Of a DNA stretch of 64,000 nt, positions 31,223 through 41,464 are shown in pieces. The stretch covers positions 434,001 to 498,000 of the forward strand of contig NZ_FXDJ01000006.1 in assembly GCF_900178525.1 (NCBI RefSeq), given 5' to 3'. Source of the DNA: Massilibacteroides vaginae. GTDB taxonomy: Bacteria > Bacteroidota > Bacteroidia > Bacteroidales > Tannerellaceae. The number at the start of each line of letters is the position of its first letter. The first letter of the stretch is position 1. The translations under genes were made by a program, and so were the position numbers. The notes under the pieces were generated by a model. That model was not told the origin of the DNA, did no database searches, and saw only the letters and a list, made by a program, of their open reading frames with translations.

Positions 31223-32568
31223 CCTGGGAACTCGAAGTCACAATTACGCCAACCTTCGCTGATGCGCACATAGGTAGTCTTTTGCTTCTTCGCTATCCAT
31301 TCGTTTAGCAACTCTTCGCGTTTTTTAGCTTCAACAATTGTTTTTAAAGCTTGATAGTCGTCGGCAAGATTAGCCTTGTGACTTTCCGTACGAGCTCTCA
31401 ATTTAACAATCGCTACCACTTCCTTTTGTTTGTTGGTAATCATTTTAAACGGCTTGGAAATATCTCCTACTTGCATATCGAAAACTACTTTACCAATTTC
31501 CTGGGGAAGCTCCTGCATTTCAAAACGAGGGGTGTTGTGATTATCGCTTTCGTAACTTGAGTTTACCATCAACCCTTTATTATTACGCGTATCTTTATCA
31601 TAAGACACAAATGTAGCAGCTTCTTCGAAGGTGAATTTAGCACTTAATAAATCTGTGTATAAAGAATCCATCTTAACAATCGCCTCATTCATCTCACTTT
31701 CCGACACTTCCGGACGCAACAAGATATGGCGGCAATTAATACGATCACCTCTCTTTTCTATCAATTGAATAATATGAAAACCGTATTCCGTTTCAACAAT
31801 ATTAGACACTCTTTTAGGATCGGTAAGATTAAAAGCAACGTTCGCGAATTCCGGCAACAAATAAGTCTTACCTAAAAATCCCAGTTCCCCTCCCCGTTTA
31901 GCCGACTCCGGATCTTCAGAATACAACAACGCCAGCGTAGAAAATTCTTTTTCGCCTTTGGTTACTTGTTCTGTAAAGTCTCTCAAACGAGCTTTAATCG
32001 CATCTGTTTCTTCAAAAGATACTTTTGGTTCAACGGTGATTATTTGCACTTCAACTGTAGTTGGAATCATGGGCAAACTATCCTGGGAGAGTTGATTATA
32101 ATATTTCCTGACATCTGCCGGAGTTAGTTTTATATCGCCAATCAAATGTCGTTTCATCTGTTCAACGATTTGCTGTTCTCTGATCAGGTCTTTACGTTCG
32201 TCTTTTAGTTGAGACAACTTCTTGTTGAAATATTCCTCTGTCTTTTCTTTTGATCCAAGCTGGTTGATTACATAATTAACCCACCTGTCCGCTTCTTGTA
32301 TAACCTGATTTTCGCTCACATCGATACTGTCAATCTTTGCTTGATTCAGGAATAGTTTCTGTATGGCCATCTGTTCAGGAATCATACAGTAGGGATCACC
32401 GTTAATACGTTGACCGCTGACTTGCATATCTAAACGTTGTGCCTCAACATCCGAACGTAATACAGCATCATCTCCAACCACCCAAATAATTTCATCAATT
32501 ACATTCTCCTGTGCGATCAGAAAACAAGAGCTGCACATCATAAAAAATAAAGTCAGTAACTTTTTCAT
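31207..32568 (-). CDS. SurA-like peptidyl-prolyl isomerase
   Basis: 453 residues with a signal peptide (about 1-19). The N-terminal chaperone region contains VDEIIWVVGDDAVLRSDVEA. A parvulin domain (about 170-280) shows FSTLALLYSEDPESAKRGGE, LGFLGK and TEYGFHIIQLIEKRG, and a second, weaker one follows (INCRHILLRPEVSE). It likely assists folding of outer-membrane proteins in the periplasm. Second-last of three foldase-type genes in a row, upstream of the OstA-like gene. Confidence 0.88.
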   Translation of the reverse strand: MKKLLTLFFMMCSSCFLIAQENVIDEIIWVVGDDAVLRSDVEAQRLDMQVSGQRINGDPYCMIPEQMAIQKLFLNQAKIDSIDVSENQVIQEADRWVNYVINQLGSKEKTEEYFNKKLSQLKDERKDLIREQQIVEQMKRHLIGDIKLTPADVRKYYNQLSQDSLPMIPTTVEVQIITVEPKVSFEETDAIKARLRDFTEQVTKGEKEFSTLALLYSEDPESAKRGGELGFLGKTYLLPEFANVAFNLTDPKRVSNIVETEYGFHIIQLIEKRGDRINCRHILLRPEVSESEMNEAIVKMDSLYTDLLSAKFTFEEAATFVSYDKDTRNNKGLMVNSSYESDNHNTPRFEMQELPQEIGKVVFDMQVGDISKPFKMITNKQKEVVAIVKLRARTESHKANLADDYQALKTIVEAKKREELLNEWIAKKQKTTYVRISEGWRNCDFEFPGWVKE

Positions 32569-32578
32569 TTTACCTGTT

Positions 32579-33439
32579 TTATTTAGCGTTTTCCGTGGTC
32601 GAAAGAAACTTCACATTCCCACGTTTAACCGCGTCAGTATATAATTCATTCTCAAAATCTGCTATAAAATCCTTCTTTTTTTGATTAATCAGCATCTCAA
32701 CAATGCGTGATTCTGCATAATCATAAGGAGCAATACTACCGGCAGATATATATTCTTGTATATTCAGCAAGTAACAAAAGGCACTATCTGAAACTTCTAC
32801 AAATTTATTCGACTGTAAAAAAGCATTGCCATTTGTCACCGGAACCGGAATATTGCCTGCTACTTCATCGAAATCAACCCATTTATCAAAAAAGTAATCA
32901 AATATACTCGCATTTTGAATACTGTATTTCTCAATCTTCTCTAAAGATTCGGTAGAATTGGATTTATACCATTTTTTAACCTCATCCAAACCGGGAGCCT
33001 CAACGGGAATTTTAAGAAACAATCCTTTTACAATCGCATTATTAAGCCTGAAATACTCCTGGTTCTCTTCGAAATAAATCAGCTTGTCACTTTCTCTGAT
33101 ATTAGGAGATAGTTTTTCAAGTACTAATCGTTCCTGATATCTGTATCTTATAAGTGATTGCCTATAAACATTTACCAGTCTTTCTACTTCCTGCGCATCA
33201 TCCAGATTTTTTAATGCTACATCATATATCAATTTATCCTTTACCCATTTTTCAATATAATTCTCAGCAAACATCAGGCTGTCAGAAGAAGATATACCGG
33301 TAGGGATAATTCCTTTCAGGTTGGATTTATACAGAATTTGTCCATTAACTTCAACTAAAGCATCACCTTCTGCTGTTTGTGTATGATTACATGCACTCAG
33401 CAAAAATACAAATGCTATGAAATAAAAACAAATCCTCAT
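32579..33439 (-). CDS. Lipoprotein with SurA-like N-domain, no parvulin
   Basis: 286 residues with a lipobox (VFLLSAC, Cys at about residue 17). VNGQILYKSNLKGIIP and FAENYIEKWVKDKLIYDVAL resemble the N-terminal chaperone helices of SurA/PpiD, and the C-terminal part ends with the helical IVEMLINQKKKDFIADFENE. No parvulin rotamase motif is present between them. Between two parvulin proteins, it is probably a periplasmic holdase-type lipoprotein; function is inferred from context only. Confidence 0.7.
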   Translation of the reverse strand: MRICFYFIAFVFLLSACNHTQTAEGDALVEVNGQILYKSNLKGIIPTGISSSDSLMFAENYIEKWVKDKLIYDVALKNLDDAQEVERLVNVYRQSLIRYRYQERLVLEKLSPNIRESDKLIYFEENQEYFRLNNAIVKGLFLKIPVEAPGLDEVKKWYKSNSTESLEKIEKYSIQNASIFDYFFDKWVDFDEVAGNIPVPVTNGNAFLQSNKFVEVSDSAFCYLLNIQEYISAGSIAPYDYAESRIVEMLINQKKKDFIADFENELYTDAVKRGNVKFLSTTENAK

Positions 33440-33446
33440 TCGATTC

Positions 33447-35021
33447 TTAATGTTTCTTTATCTTTTTCAATAATTTAGTGTTAACCACCACCGGATATTT
33501 CTTCTGGATTTCCGCCATCCACTTTCGTTCCAGTTCCGGCTGTTCTTCGATAGGTTTCTGCCACACACGGGCATTGCTCACTTCAAACAATAAGATACCA
33601 TCCCGGTATTCTTGCAGCAGATGAAGGTATTCCGGATGTTTTGTCTCTAAGTTTTCACGTTCATGCGTTTTAACAACATCTCTTAAAAACAAATCATATA
33701 CTTCCTGCATAAAATCCTTGGAATACGTTTTCGTTGAAAAGGGATTGCGGTACAGATAATAGCAAAATTCCGTTAAATCAATAACCCGGTTATTGATAAT
33801 AGCCAATGTATCCTGTTCGTCTTTCAACTGCTTAAAGAACATGGAGTCTGTGGGAAAATAGCTATCACATACGCGTTCTAATTTTGCATAAGCTTCCGGA
33901 TAAAATGTATATCCATACTCCTTTTTAAGACGAGTATCAAAAGAATTATAGAATTCAAAATTCCATTCGTCTTTTCTCATAACAGAAGCGATTCTGTCTT
34001 TCTCTTCTTCATAAGAAGACCGGGGCTTTTTATCGATCAATTTAATCAGATGATATCCAAAAGCTGTTTTTACTGGTGATGAAATAGCTCCTTTTTCTTT
34101 TAAGTTAAATGCAGCCAGTTCAAATTCAGGAACCATAACGCCGTGTGAGAAAAATGGTAAAACGCCACCTTTTCCTGCATTTCCTTCATCTTCGGAAAAC
34201 TCCTTCGCTAACTCCTCAAAACTTTCACCGGACAACAATCTTTCCCGAACCTCATTGGCCAATTTAAGTTTTTCGGAAGACAGTTCTTCATTTTCACTGT
34301 CGTTTACACGAAAAAGTATATGAGCCACCCTTACCTGTCCTTGGTTTGGCTTATGTTTATCTAATTTGATTAAATAATATCCGGCCGACGTACGAAAAGG
34401 AATAGACAGTTCTCCTTCCTTCATATTCCACGCTACATTATCAAAAGCTTTCAGCGCTTTCAAGGGAAGCAGCGATTCGTTTTTACCACTGAACACAAGT
34501 TGCGAGGTGCTGTCTTCTTTAACAACTCGCTCCGCCACTTTATCAAAGTCTTCACCTGCTTTAATTCGTTCATAGGCGCTATAGGCTTTCTGATAAACAG
34601 CTAATGTATCTTTAGAAACGACTACTCCCGGAAACGCGAAAAGGATATAACGTAAACTCAGCACCCGATCGCCTCTGTCGTATATCATTTTTGTTACAGC
34701 ATCCTGACCTTGCTGATCATTCATATAACTTTCGGTCAGCTCTGCTTTGTATTTTCTATATTCCGACTGGAATGAATTCGTATTATCCAACCCTAAGTTT
34801 TCCGCGTCGGCAACTTTCAGTTTGAAGTTTTTAAACAAATCCACGTAAGCATTCAGTGATTTTTTATTGGTTAAGTCTACTTCATTGTTCTTTGTTGCCA
34901 TATATTCAAATTCCGCCAAAGAGATCTCTTTCCCGGCAACAGTCATAATCACAGAGTCTGAACTTATCTGAGCATTACAAAAGAAAGGCACAATAAAACT
35001 CAACAACAACAAACGTCTCAT
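33447..35021 (-). CDS. Parvulin-type peptidyl-prolyl isomerase
   Basis: About 524 residues from MRRLLLLSFIVPFFCNAQ, which gives a proper signal peptide; in-frame ATGs upstream (35039, 35066) are alternatives. Two parvulin domains are visible: the first around SLRYILFAFPGVVVSKDTLA, the second around VRVAHILFRVNDSENEELSS, EEGNAGKGGVLPFFSHG and TAFGYHLIKLIDKKP. Periplasmic foldase in the same operon as the two genes downstream. Confidence 0.88.
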   Translation of the reverse strand: MRRLLLLSFIVPFFCNAQISSDSVIMTVAGKEISLAEFEYMATKNNEVDLTNKKSLNAYVDLFKNFKLKVADAENLGLDNTNSFQSEYRKYKAELTESYMNDQQGQDAVTKMIYDRGDRVLSLRYILFAFPGVVVSKDTLAVYQKAYSAYERIKAGEDFDKVAERVVKEDSTSQLVFSGKNESLLPLKALKAFDNVAWNMKEGELSIPFRTSAGYYLIKLDKHKPNQGQVRVAHILFRVNDSENEELSSEKLKLANEVRERLLSGESFEELAKEFSEDEGNAGKGGVLPFFSHGVMVPEFELAAFNLKEKGAISSPVKTAFGYHLIKLIDKKPRSSYEEEKDRIASVMRKDEWNFEFYNSFDTRLKKEYGYTFYPEAYAKLERVCDSYFPTDSMFFKQLKDEQDTLAIINNRVIDLTEFCYYLYRNPFSTKTYSKDFMQEVYDLFLRDVVKTHERENLETKHPEYLHLLQEYRDGILLFEVSNARVWQKPIEEQPELERKWMAEIQKKYPVVVNTKLLKKIKKH

Positions 35022-35133
35022 TCTGAATCCTTTTTCCATTTTTGATATTCCATTTATAAATAACATAAAATATAAAACGTTCTATAACTCCAAAAAGTAT
35101 ATAATCCTTTATATTTAGCGTTTTTTATAATCA

Positions 35134-37314
35134 TCAGTTGGCCATTTCCGACAAGAATTTAATTCGGACCAAACGTATTTCCTCTTCCGTATAGTCACCT
35201 CCGAGTTCCTCGATAGCATCCTCCAGCCCATCTGTTTCAGAATCCTTAAAGTATTCATAGATATCCTCTATGTGATCCTCATCTACTACGTCATTCAAGA
35301 AATAATCGATATTGATGCGCGTACCGGAATAAACAATAGCCTCTACTTCGTCCAGCAGTTCCGGAAACTCCAGTCCTTTAGTCAGTGCGATATCATCTAA
35401 GGCCACCTTGCGGTCGATACTCTGAACAATCCAGACTTTCAGTTTTGATTTGTTTGCGACTGTTCGTACGCGTAGATCCTCCGGTCGTTCAATTTCATTC
35501 TCTTCAACGTGTTTTTTGATCAATGTGATAAACTCCATTCCGTAACGTTTGGCCTTTCCGGCACCAACACCCGGGATATTTTGCAGTTCGTCCAATGTAA
35601 CCGGATAAGTCGTCGCCATTGCTTCCAATGAAATATCCTGGAAGATTACAAAAGGAGGTACTTCCAGACGTTTGGATAATTTCTTACGCAAATCTTTCAT
35701 CATGGAATACAAGATCGGATCCACAGCACAAGTGCCACCTCCTCTTACTTGCGTTTCTTCTTCTTCCTCCTCAAACTCATTATCTTTAATGATTTTAAAA
35801 GAAACAGGATTTGTCATAAATCCTTGTCCTTTTTTAGTAATTTTCAACAGTCCGTAGTTCTCGATGTCTTTTTCAAGATAACCACCAATCAGGGCTTGCC
35901 GTATTACAGCATTCCAGGTTTTCTCGTCTTCGTCCTGCCCCGAACCGAAAAGTTCGAGTTCATTATGTTTAAAAGACTGTATTTCTGCCGTTTCATTACC
36001 CACCAGGATATTAACAACATACTCGGTTTTAATTTTTTCTTTTAACGCGCTGATAACTTCTAATACTGCGCTTAATAATTCTTTTGCTTCCACTTGTTTT
36101 TTAGGGTTCAAACAATTATCACAACAACCACAATTCTCTTCTAAATATTCTTCTCCAAAATAATGCAGCAAAACCTTTCTGCGACACACAGCGGTTTCTG
36201 CGTATGCGGCAGTTTCCAATAGTAACTGCCTGCCTATTTCCTGCTCTGCGACAGGTTTTCCCTGCATGAATTTTTCTAATTTCTGCAAGTCTTTATAAGC
36301 GTAAAAGGCCAGACATTGTCCTTCTCCTCCATCTCGCCCGGCACGCCCTGTTTCCTGATAGTAGCCTTCCAGACTCTTTGGGATATCATAATGAATAACA
36401 TAACGTACATCCGGCTTATCAATGCCCATTCCAAAAGCGATGGTCGCCACAATAACGTCTGCCTTTTCCATCAGAAAAGCATCCTGATTTGCCGTTCTCG
36501 TCATAGAATCCATTCCGGCATGATAGGATAGCGCTCTAATACCGTTGGCCAGGAGGATATCAGCAAATTCTTCTACTTTTTTACGACTCAAACAGTAGAT
36601 TATTCCTGATTTTCCTTCATTCGCCTTAATATATTTAATTATTTCACGATCAACATTCGTGTCTTTCTGTCTAATTTCGTAATAGAGATTAGCCCGGTTA
36701 AAGGACGACTTAAAGACTGTCGCGTCACTCATTCCCAGGTTTTTTTGGATATCATGTTGCACTTTAGGTGTTGCCGTAGCAGTCAAAGCAATCACCGGGC
36801 GTTTACCTATACCATTGATTATCGGACGGATTCGTCTGTACTCAGGCCGGAAATCATGTCCCCATTCTGAAATACAATGCGCTTCGTCAACCGCATAGAA
36901 AGAAATATTTACCTGACGAAGGAAATCTACATTTTCTTCTTTTGTCAGTGACTCCGGAGCTACATACAACAGTTTTGTTCGTCCACTGATTATATCACTT
37001 TTCACTTGTTCGATCGCGGTTTTATTCAACGACGAATTAATAAAATGTGCCACCCCGTCTTCTTCACTGAAGTTACGCATCGCGTCTACCTGATTTTTCA
37101 TCAGGGCAATCAACGGAGATACAACAATAGCTGTACCCTCCATAAGCAGGGAGGGTAATTGATAACACAGGGATTTCCCACCTCCGGTAGGCATTAAGAC
37201 AAAGGTATCTTTCCCGTCTAAGACATTTTGAATAATAGCCTTTTGAGTCCCTTTAAAGGTACCAAAGCCAAAATGAGTCTTCAAAGCCTCAGTTAACATA
37301 TCCTTCTTTGCCAT
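35134..37314 (-). CDS. recQ: ATP-dependent DNA helicase RecQ
   Basis: 726 residues. Helicase motifs: FKGTQKAIIQNVL (motif 0), MPTGGGKSLCYQLP (I), VDEAHCISEWGHDFRPEYR (II and the aromatic-rich loop), ALTATAT (III), QETGRAGRDG (VI). The zinc-binding cysteines follow (CRRKVLLHYF...CGCCDNC), then a winged helix and an HRDC domain (LDELQNIPGVGAGKAKRYG), with an acidic C-terminal extension. 3'-5' helicase in recombination repair. Downstream of clpX with a 28-base gap. Confidence 0.96.
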   Translation of the reverse strand: MAKKDMLTEALKTHFGFGTFKGTQKAIIQNVLDGKDTFVLMPTGGGKSLCYQLPSLLMEGTAIVVSPLIALMKNQVDAMRNFSEEDGVAHFINSSLNKTAIEQVKSDIISGRTKLLYVAPESLTKEENVDFLRQVNISFYAVDEAHCISEWGHDFRPEYRRIRPIINGIGKRPVIALTATATPKVQHDIQKNLGMSDATVFKSSFNRANLYYEIRQKDTNVDREIIKYIKANEGKSGIIYCLSRKKVEEFADILLANGIRALSYHAGMDSMTRTANQDAFLMEKADVIVATIAFGMGIDKPDVRYVIHYDIPKSLEGYYQETGRAGRDGGEGQCLAFYAYKDLQKLEKFMQGKPVAEQEIGRQLLLETAAYAETAVCRRKVLLHYFGEEYLEENCGCCDNCLNPKKQVEAKELLSAVLEVISALKEKIKTEYVVNILVGNETAEIQSFKHNELELFGSGQDEDEKTWNAVIRQALIGGYLEKDIENYGLLKITKKGQGFMTNPVSFKIIKDNEFEEEEEETQVRGGGTCAVDPILYSMMKDLRKKLSKRLEVPPFVIFQDISLEAMATTYPVTLDELQNIPGVGAGKAKRYGMEFITLIKKHVEENEIERPEDLRVRTVANKSKLKVWIVQSIDRKVALDDIALTKGLEFPELLDEVEAIVYSGTRINIDYFLNDVVDEDHIEDIYEYFKDSETDGLEDAIEELGGDYTEEEIRLVRIKFLSEMAN

Positions 37315-37342
37315 ATTTGGTTATTTTCTCTCTTTACAATCT

Positions 37343-38572
37343 CTAAGCGGTCTGTAAACGGCTTACATCCGATTTTTCGAATTTTTCCTTCGCGTATTCC
37401 AAAGAGACGTGAAGCTTTTTAGTTTTTCCGGATGGCATGGCAAACATAGCATCCATCATTATTGCTTCCACAATTGATCGAAGACCACGTGCTCCCAGTT
37501 TAAATTCCATAGCCTTATCCACGATATATTCATAGACGTTTTCATCAAAAGACAATTCAATTCCATCCATTTCAAACAATTTCAGATATTGCTTTACGAT
37601 CGAATTTTTAGGTTCTGTTAATATATTCCGTAAAGTAGACCTATCAAGGGGGTTAAGGTAAGTAAGAATTGGCAAACGACCAATTATTTCGGGAATTAGT
37701 CCAAAAGATTTTAAATCTGTCGGAGTAATATATTTCAATAAATTATTCCTGTCGAGGGCACTTACTTCTTTATTCGCGGAGTAGCCTACCACCCGTGTAT
37801 TCAAACGTTGGGCTATTTTCTTCTCTATCCCGTCAAACGCACCACCACAGATAAACAAAATATTCTTGGTGTCAATCGCTATCATTTTCTGATCAGGATG
37901 CTTTCTGCCACCCTGAGGAGGCACATTCACGATCGAACCTTCCAACAATTTGAGCAATCCCTGTTGAACGCCTTCTCCACTTACATCCCGCGTAATGGAA
38001 GGGTTATCGCTTTTACGGGCTATTTTATCGATTTCGTCGATAAAAACAATGCCACGCTGGGCCGAATCCACATCGTAATCAGACGCCTGTAGCAATCGGG
38101 TCAGGATACTTTCAATGTCTTCACCAACATATCCGGCTTCCGTCAACACAGTCGCGTCAACAATAGCAAACGGCACTTGCAATAGTTTTGCAATCGTACG
38201 TGCCAGTAACGTTTTTCCCGTACCGGTTGCTCCAACCATAATGATATTGGATTTTTCAATTTCAACATCATCTTTTGTGATTCGCTGAAGCAAACGTTTG
38301 TAATGGTTATATACGGAAACCGATAAATATCGTTTCGCATCATCCTGTCCAATAACGTATTGATCAAGAAAAATCTTTATATCCTTTGGTTTGGGGAGAT
38401 CTTTTTGTGTAATACCTAACGGATTCTTTTTAGACACTGTCTGCTCCTTTACTATCTCATAAGCCTGTTGCACACAGTCATCACATATAGCACCGGATAT
38501 ACCATTTATCAATAAATTTACATCCTTGCTATTTCTACCGCAAAAGGTACACGATTCGCCTGTTCTGGCCAT
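37343..38572 (-). CDS. clpX: ClpX, ATPase subunit of ClpXP
   Basis: 409 residues. The N-terminal zinc-binding domain has CTFCGRN and CDDCV. AAA+ motifs: [15 protein letters not shown] (Walker A), [10 protein letters not shown] (Walker B), and [19 protein letters not shown]. Sensor 2 is in [10 protein letters not shown]. Unfolds tagged proteins and feeds ClpP, whose gene lies immediately upstream. Confidence 0.97.
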   Translation of the reverse strand: MARTGESCTFCGRNSKDVNLLINGISGAICDDCVQQAYEIVKEQTVSKKNPLGITQKDLPKPKDIKIFLDQYVIGQDDAKRYLSVSVYNHYKRLLQRITKDDVEIEKSNIIMVGATGTGKTLLARTIAKLLQVPFAIVDATVLTEAGYVGEDIESILTRLLQASDYDVDSAQRGIVFIDEIDKIARKSDNPSITRDVSGEGVQQGLLKLLEGSIVNVPPQGGRKHPDQKMIAIDTKNILFICGGAFDGIEKKIAQRLNTRVVGYSANKEVSALDRNNLLKYITPTDLKSFGLIPEIIGRLPILTYLNPLDRSTLRNILTEPKNSIVKQYLKLFEMDGIELSFDENVYEYIVDKAMEFKLGARGLRSIVEAIMMDAMFAMPSGKTKKLHVSLEYAKEKFEKSDVSRLQTA

Positions 38573-38602
38573 ATATATCCTCTAATAAAATTAAAACATG
38601 AA

Positions 38603-39265
38603 TTACTTTCGGGTCAATATATCATCAATCATTCCATACGCTTTAGCCTCTTCCGAAGTCATCCAGTAATCTCTGTCACTGTCTTTCTCCACTTCTTCAA
38701 AAGATTTTCCGGAATGATCTGCAATGATCGTATAAAGTTCTTTTTTTACCTTCAATATCTCACGAGCTGCAATTTCAATATCTGAAGCTTGCCCCTGGGT
38801 GCCGCCTAAAGGCTGGTGTATCATCACACGGGAATGTTGTAAAGCGAATCGTTTGCCTTTCGTTCCTGCAACCAACAAGACAGAGGCCATAGATGCCGCG
38901 ATTCCTGTACAGATGGTAGACACATTGCTTCCGATAAACTGCATCGTATCGTATATACCATAACCGGCATACACCGAACCACCCGGAGAATTGATGTAAA
39001 TCGAAATATCTTTGCCCGGATCGCTTGAATCAAGATAAAGCAATTGAGCCTGAATCACATTAGCTGTGTAATCATCAATTTGTGTTCCAAGGAAAATGAT
39101 ACGATCCATCATCAAACGTGAGAACACATCCATTTGCGCCACGTTCAACTGACGCTCTTCTATAATTGTAGGAGAAATATAGCTGCTACTGATGTTCATG
39201 TAACTATCAAGAGCAGTACCGCTCATCCTTAAATGCTTCGTAGCATATTTTCTGAAATCTTCCAT
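38603..39265 (-). CDS. clpP: ClpP protease subunit
   Basis: 220 residues from [20 protein letters not shown] (an in-frame ATG 10 codons upstream is less likely). Catalytic Ser in [14 protein letters not shown], His in [10 protein letters not shown], and Asp in DSDRDYWMT. Forms the tetradecameric peptidase with ClpX. Order tig, clpP, clpX is a widely conserved proteostasis cluster. Confidence 0.96.
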   Translation of the reverse strand: MEDFRKYATKHLRMSGTALDSYMNISSSYISPTIIEERQLNVAQMDVFSRLMMDRIIFLGTQIDDYTANVIQAQLLYLDSSDPGKDISIYINSPGGSVYAGYGIYDTMQFIGSNVSTICTGIAASMASVLLVAGTKGKRFALQHSRVMIHQPLGGTQGQASDIEIAAREILKVKKELYTIIADHSGKSFEEVEKDSDRDYWMTSEEAKAYGMIDDILTRK

Positions 39266-39329
39266 AATTCTATTCTTCTGTAATTTTAAAGACACAAAAA
39301 AGGGAACCCTCTTTTTCTTAACAATAAAA

Positions 39330-39362
39330 CAAAGTTATAAATAAATTTCTGAAAGAAACAAA
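39330..39362 (-). promoter_or_regulatory. Promoter of clpP-clpX
   Basis: On the minus strand: TTTG (39362-39359), 20 bases, then TAACTTTG (39337-39330), about 65 bases before the clpP start. Confidence 0.5.
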
Positions 39363-39452
39363 CTTATCTTTTATCGTCAAGAGTTTTTCACAGAGAATTC
39401 CCCTTTTTCACTTACACACAACAGGTTAACCTGCTGCAAAGATTGGATTTCT

Positions 39453-40811
39453 TTATGCGAAGAGCTTATTAAACTCTTCTACAGATACCTCATTTACTTC
39501 AATTTTCACAAGACCCTTTAATACGTCAGACAATTTTTCCTCAACCACACGGTCGATGATGTTTTGCAATGTCTGTTTGTTTTTAAGCATATCTTTAACA
39601 TAACCGCCCAATACATCTTCAGGAACGGACAGCATGCCATATTGTGCAAATTGAGATTTAGCTATGCGTACAGCAAAAGCTTCGATATCGGCATCTTCTA
39701 CTTTGATGTCGTGTTCTTTCACCAACGACTCTTTCACTAACTGATATTTCAGGTCTTCAATCAGTTTAGGAAACTCTTCATCCAGCGTTTCCGCAGATTG
39801 TTTTTTGTTTGTTTCCAACAACCAACGTTTCAATATGCTATCGGCAAATGCAGGGTCTCCTGCTTTTTTAACCAACAGTTCGCGGGCGTCAGTCAAAAAC
39901 TTGTAGTTTTCCTGTGGCTCGAATTGTTCAGCCAAAATACTTTTTATCTTAGCACGGAATTCTTCTTCATTGCTCACAGCACCTTCACCTAATGCTTTAT
40001 CAAAAAGCTCCTGGTTCAATTCAGCAAGGTTATGACGGGTAATTTCCTCTATTTCAAAGCTGAAATCAGCCGTAATTTCTTCCGCCTTATCTTTTTCAAT
40101 CTTCAATAATGAAGCTATTTCAGCATTTGCGCCTTCATAAGCCTTCTTAGGATTGAAAATCACTACACTGTTTTTCTTTGCTTCAAGAAATTTCGCTTTT
40201 TCCGCTTCATCTTTAAGGTAGAAAGGCATCAACACGGCTTCTTCCACCACAATGCCACCTTCTTTAACCGCTCCGTTTTCCAGTTCAGCCAAAGTTCCCT
40301 TAAGCAAATCTTTTTCTACGATTGTATCATCTACTTCGTCATATTGCCCGAAATTCGAACGATATGATTCAACTTGTTCGTTCACCATCTCATCATCGAT
40401 AAGTACTTTATAAGAAGTCAACTTATCTCTTTTGTTCAAGGTGATTTTTATTTCAGGAGCAAACGCTAAGTCAAAAGAAAATTCAAAATCTTCCTGTGTA
40501 ACGAAGTTCAGCTCTTTTTGTTCAGTTTCATTCGGCATCGGTTCGCCAAGTATATTCAGCTTATTGTCCCGTATGTAATCAAACAGGCTATCAGAAACCA
40601 GTCGGTTGATCTCTTCAACCAACAACTGAGTTCCATGCATTTTCTTCACCATTCCCAGTGGAACCATACCTTTACGAAAACCCGGAAGTGCTACTTTCTG
40701 ACGAAAATTACGCATACTTTTTTCTAATTTTTCTGCGTAATCGGCCTTCACTATTTCTATTTTCAGGATACCGCTATTATCAGCATCATTATTTTGAAGT
40801 GAAATATTCAT
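39453..40811 (-). CDS. tig: Trigger factor
   Basis: 452 residues. The N-terminal ribosome-binding domain has the signature ALPGFRKGMVPLGMVKKMHG, and the C-terminal chaperone arms contain HNLAELNQELFDKALGEG and long helices to the end. The middle FKBP-like isomerase domain is hard to recognise, so isomerase activity is doubtful. Binds at L23 and cotranslationally assists folding. Has its own promoter. Confidence 0.93.
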   Translation of the reverse strand: MNISLQNNDADNSGILKIEIVKADYAEKLEKSMRNFRQKVALPGFRKGMVPLGMVKKMHGTQLLVEEINRLVSDSLFDYIRDNKLNILGEPMPNETEQKELNFVTQEDFEFSFDLAFAPEIKITLNKRDKLTSYKVLIDDEMVNEQVESYRSNFGQYDEVDDTIVEKDLLKGTLAELENGAVKEGGIVVEEAVLMPFYLKDEAEKAKFLEAKKNSVVIFNPKKAYEGANAEIASLLKIEKDKAEEITADFSFEIEEITRHNLAELNQELFDKALGEGAVSNEEEFRAKIKSILAEQFEPQENYKFLTDARELLVKKAGDPAFADSILKRWLLETNKKQSAETLDEEFPKLIEDLKYQLVKESLVKEHDIKVEDADIEAFAVRIAKSQFAQYGMLSVPEDVLGGYVKDMLKNKQTLQNIIDRVVEEKLSDVLKGLVKIEVNEVSVEEFNKLFA

Positions 40812-40860
40812 TCTGAACGTTTTATTTAATTTGTTTTATCCTTCACATTTTTTCAGGGTG

Positions 40861-40892
40861 CAAAATTAGACTTATTCTTTTAATAACGCAAA
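40861..40892 (-). promoter_or_regulatory. Promoter of tig
   Basis: On the minus strand: TTTG (40892-40889), 20 bases, then TAATTTTG (40868-40861), about 50 bases before the tig start. Confidence 0.6.
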
Positions 40893-40939
40893 TTGTTTAC
40901 TTAAAAACTATTACGCGCATATTTTATTAAGCTAAAAAC

Positions 40940-40969
40940 TTGCTATTCAAAAATAAATATATTCCTTTG
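40940..40969 (+). promoter_or_regulatory. Candidate promoter of the RRM gene
   Basis: TTG at 40940-40942, 19 bases, then TTCCTTTG at 40962-40969; one mismatch to TAnnTTTG. It would give a 5' leader of roughly 140 bases, common for RRM genes that respond to cold in other bacteria (inference). Confidence 0.4.
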
Positions 40970-41119
40970 TAGCGTGAAAGGCAATTTACCTTGAACGTAC
41001 CTAACAATGTTTTTTATTTCTTCAATATCTCTTGTCGATTTATCTATCACTGTTACGAAATTCCGGTTTACCACTTTTCATTGAAACAACAATTTTTATT
41101 TTTAATTACTTTTATTTTT

Positions 41120-41365
41120 ATGAACATTTACATTGGAAACCTGAATTATCGTGTTCGGGAAGAGGATTTGAAACAAGTGATGGAAGAATACGGAGCAGTA
41201 GACTCAGTAAAAATCATCAAGGATCGTGAAACCGGAAGATCTAAAGGATTTGCTTTCGTAGAAATGGCTAACGACGAAGACGCTAAAAAAGCGATCGAAG
41301 AGTTGAACGAAGCTGAATACGAAGGTCGCCAGATGGTTGTTAAAGAAGCTAGACCTAAAGCGTAA
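41120..41365 (+). CDS. RRM-type RNA-binding protein
   Basis: 81 residues forming one RNA recognition motif. RNP2 is IYIGNLNY (residues 3-10) and RNP1 is KGFAFVEM (about 43-50), both intact with their aromatic residues; the end is YEGRQMVVKEARPKA. The open frame continues upstream to 40991, but the family begins MNIYIGNL. Such short proteins are common in Bacteroidetes, which lack typical Hfq; a role in RNA regulation is an inference. Followed by a terminator. Confidence 0.9.
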   Translation: MNIYIGNLNYRVREEDLKQVMEEYGAVDSVKIIKDRETGRSKGFAFVEMANDEDAKKAIEELNEAEYEGRQMVVKEARPKA

Positions 41366-41400
41366 GCTACCGTACTTCTTATTGTTTAGAAGAAATAAAG

Positions 41401-41435
41401 AACTTCCGCCGAGCATTTGGTGGGAGTTTTTTTTT
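41401..41435 (+). terminator. Rho-independent terminator after the RRM gene
   Basis: AACTTCCGCC pairs (with mismatch/wobble) with GGTGGGAGTT, loop GAGCATTT, followed by T residues. Confidence 0.7.
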
Positions 41436-41464
41436 ACAGAAACAAATACCAGCGAAAAAACAAA

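Noticed and set aside
39422-39433. CAGGTTAACCTG palindrome between tig and clpP
   Set aside because: Only 12 bp, no repeats of it nearby and no clear link to a regulator; could be chance.
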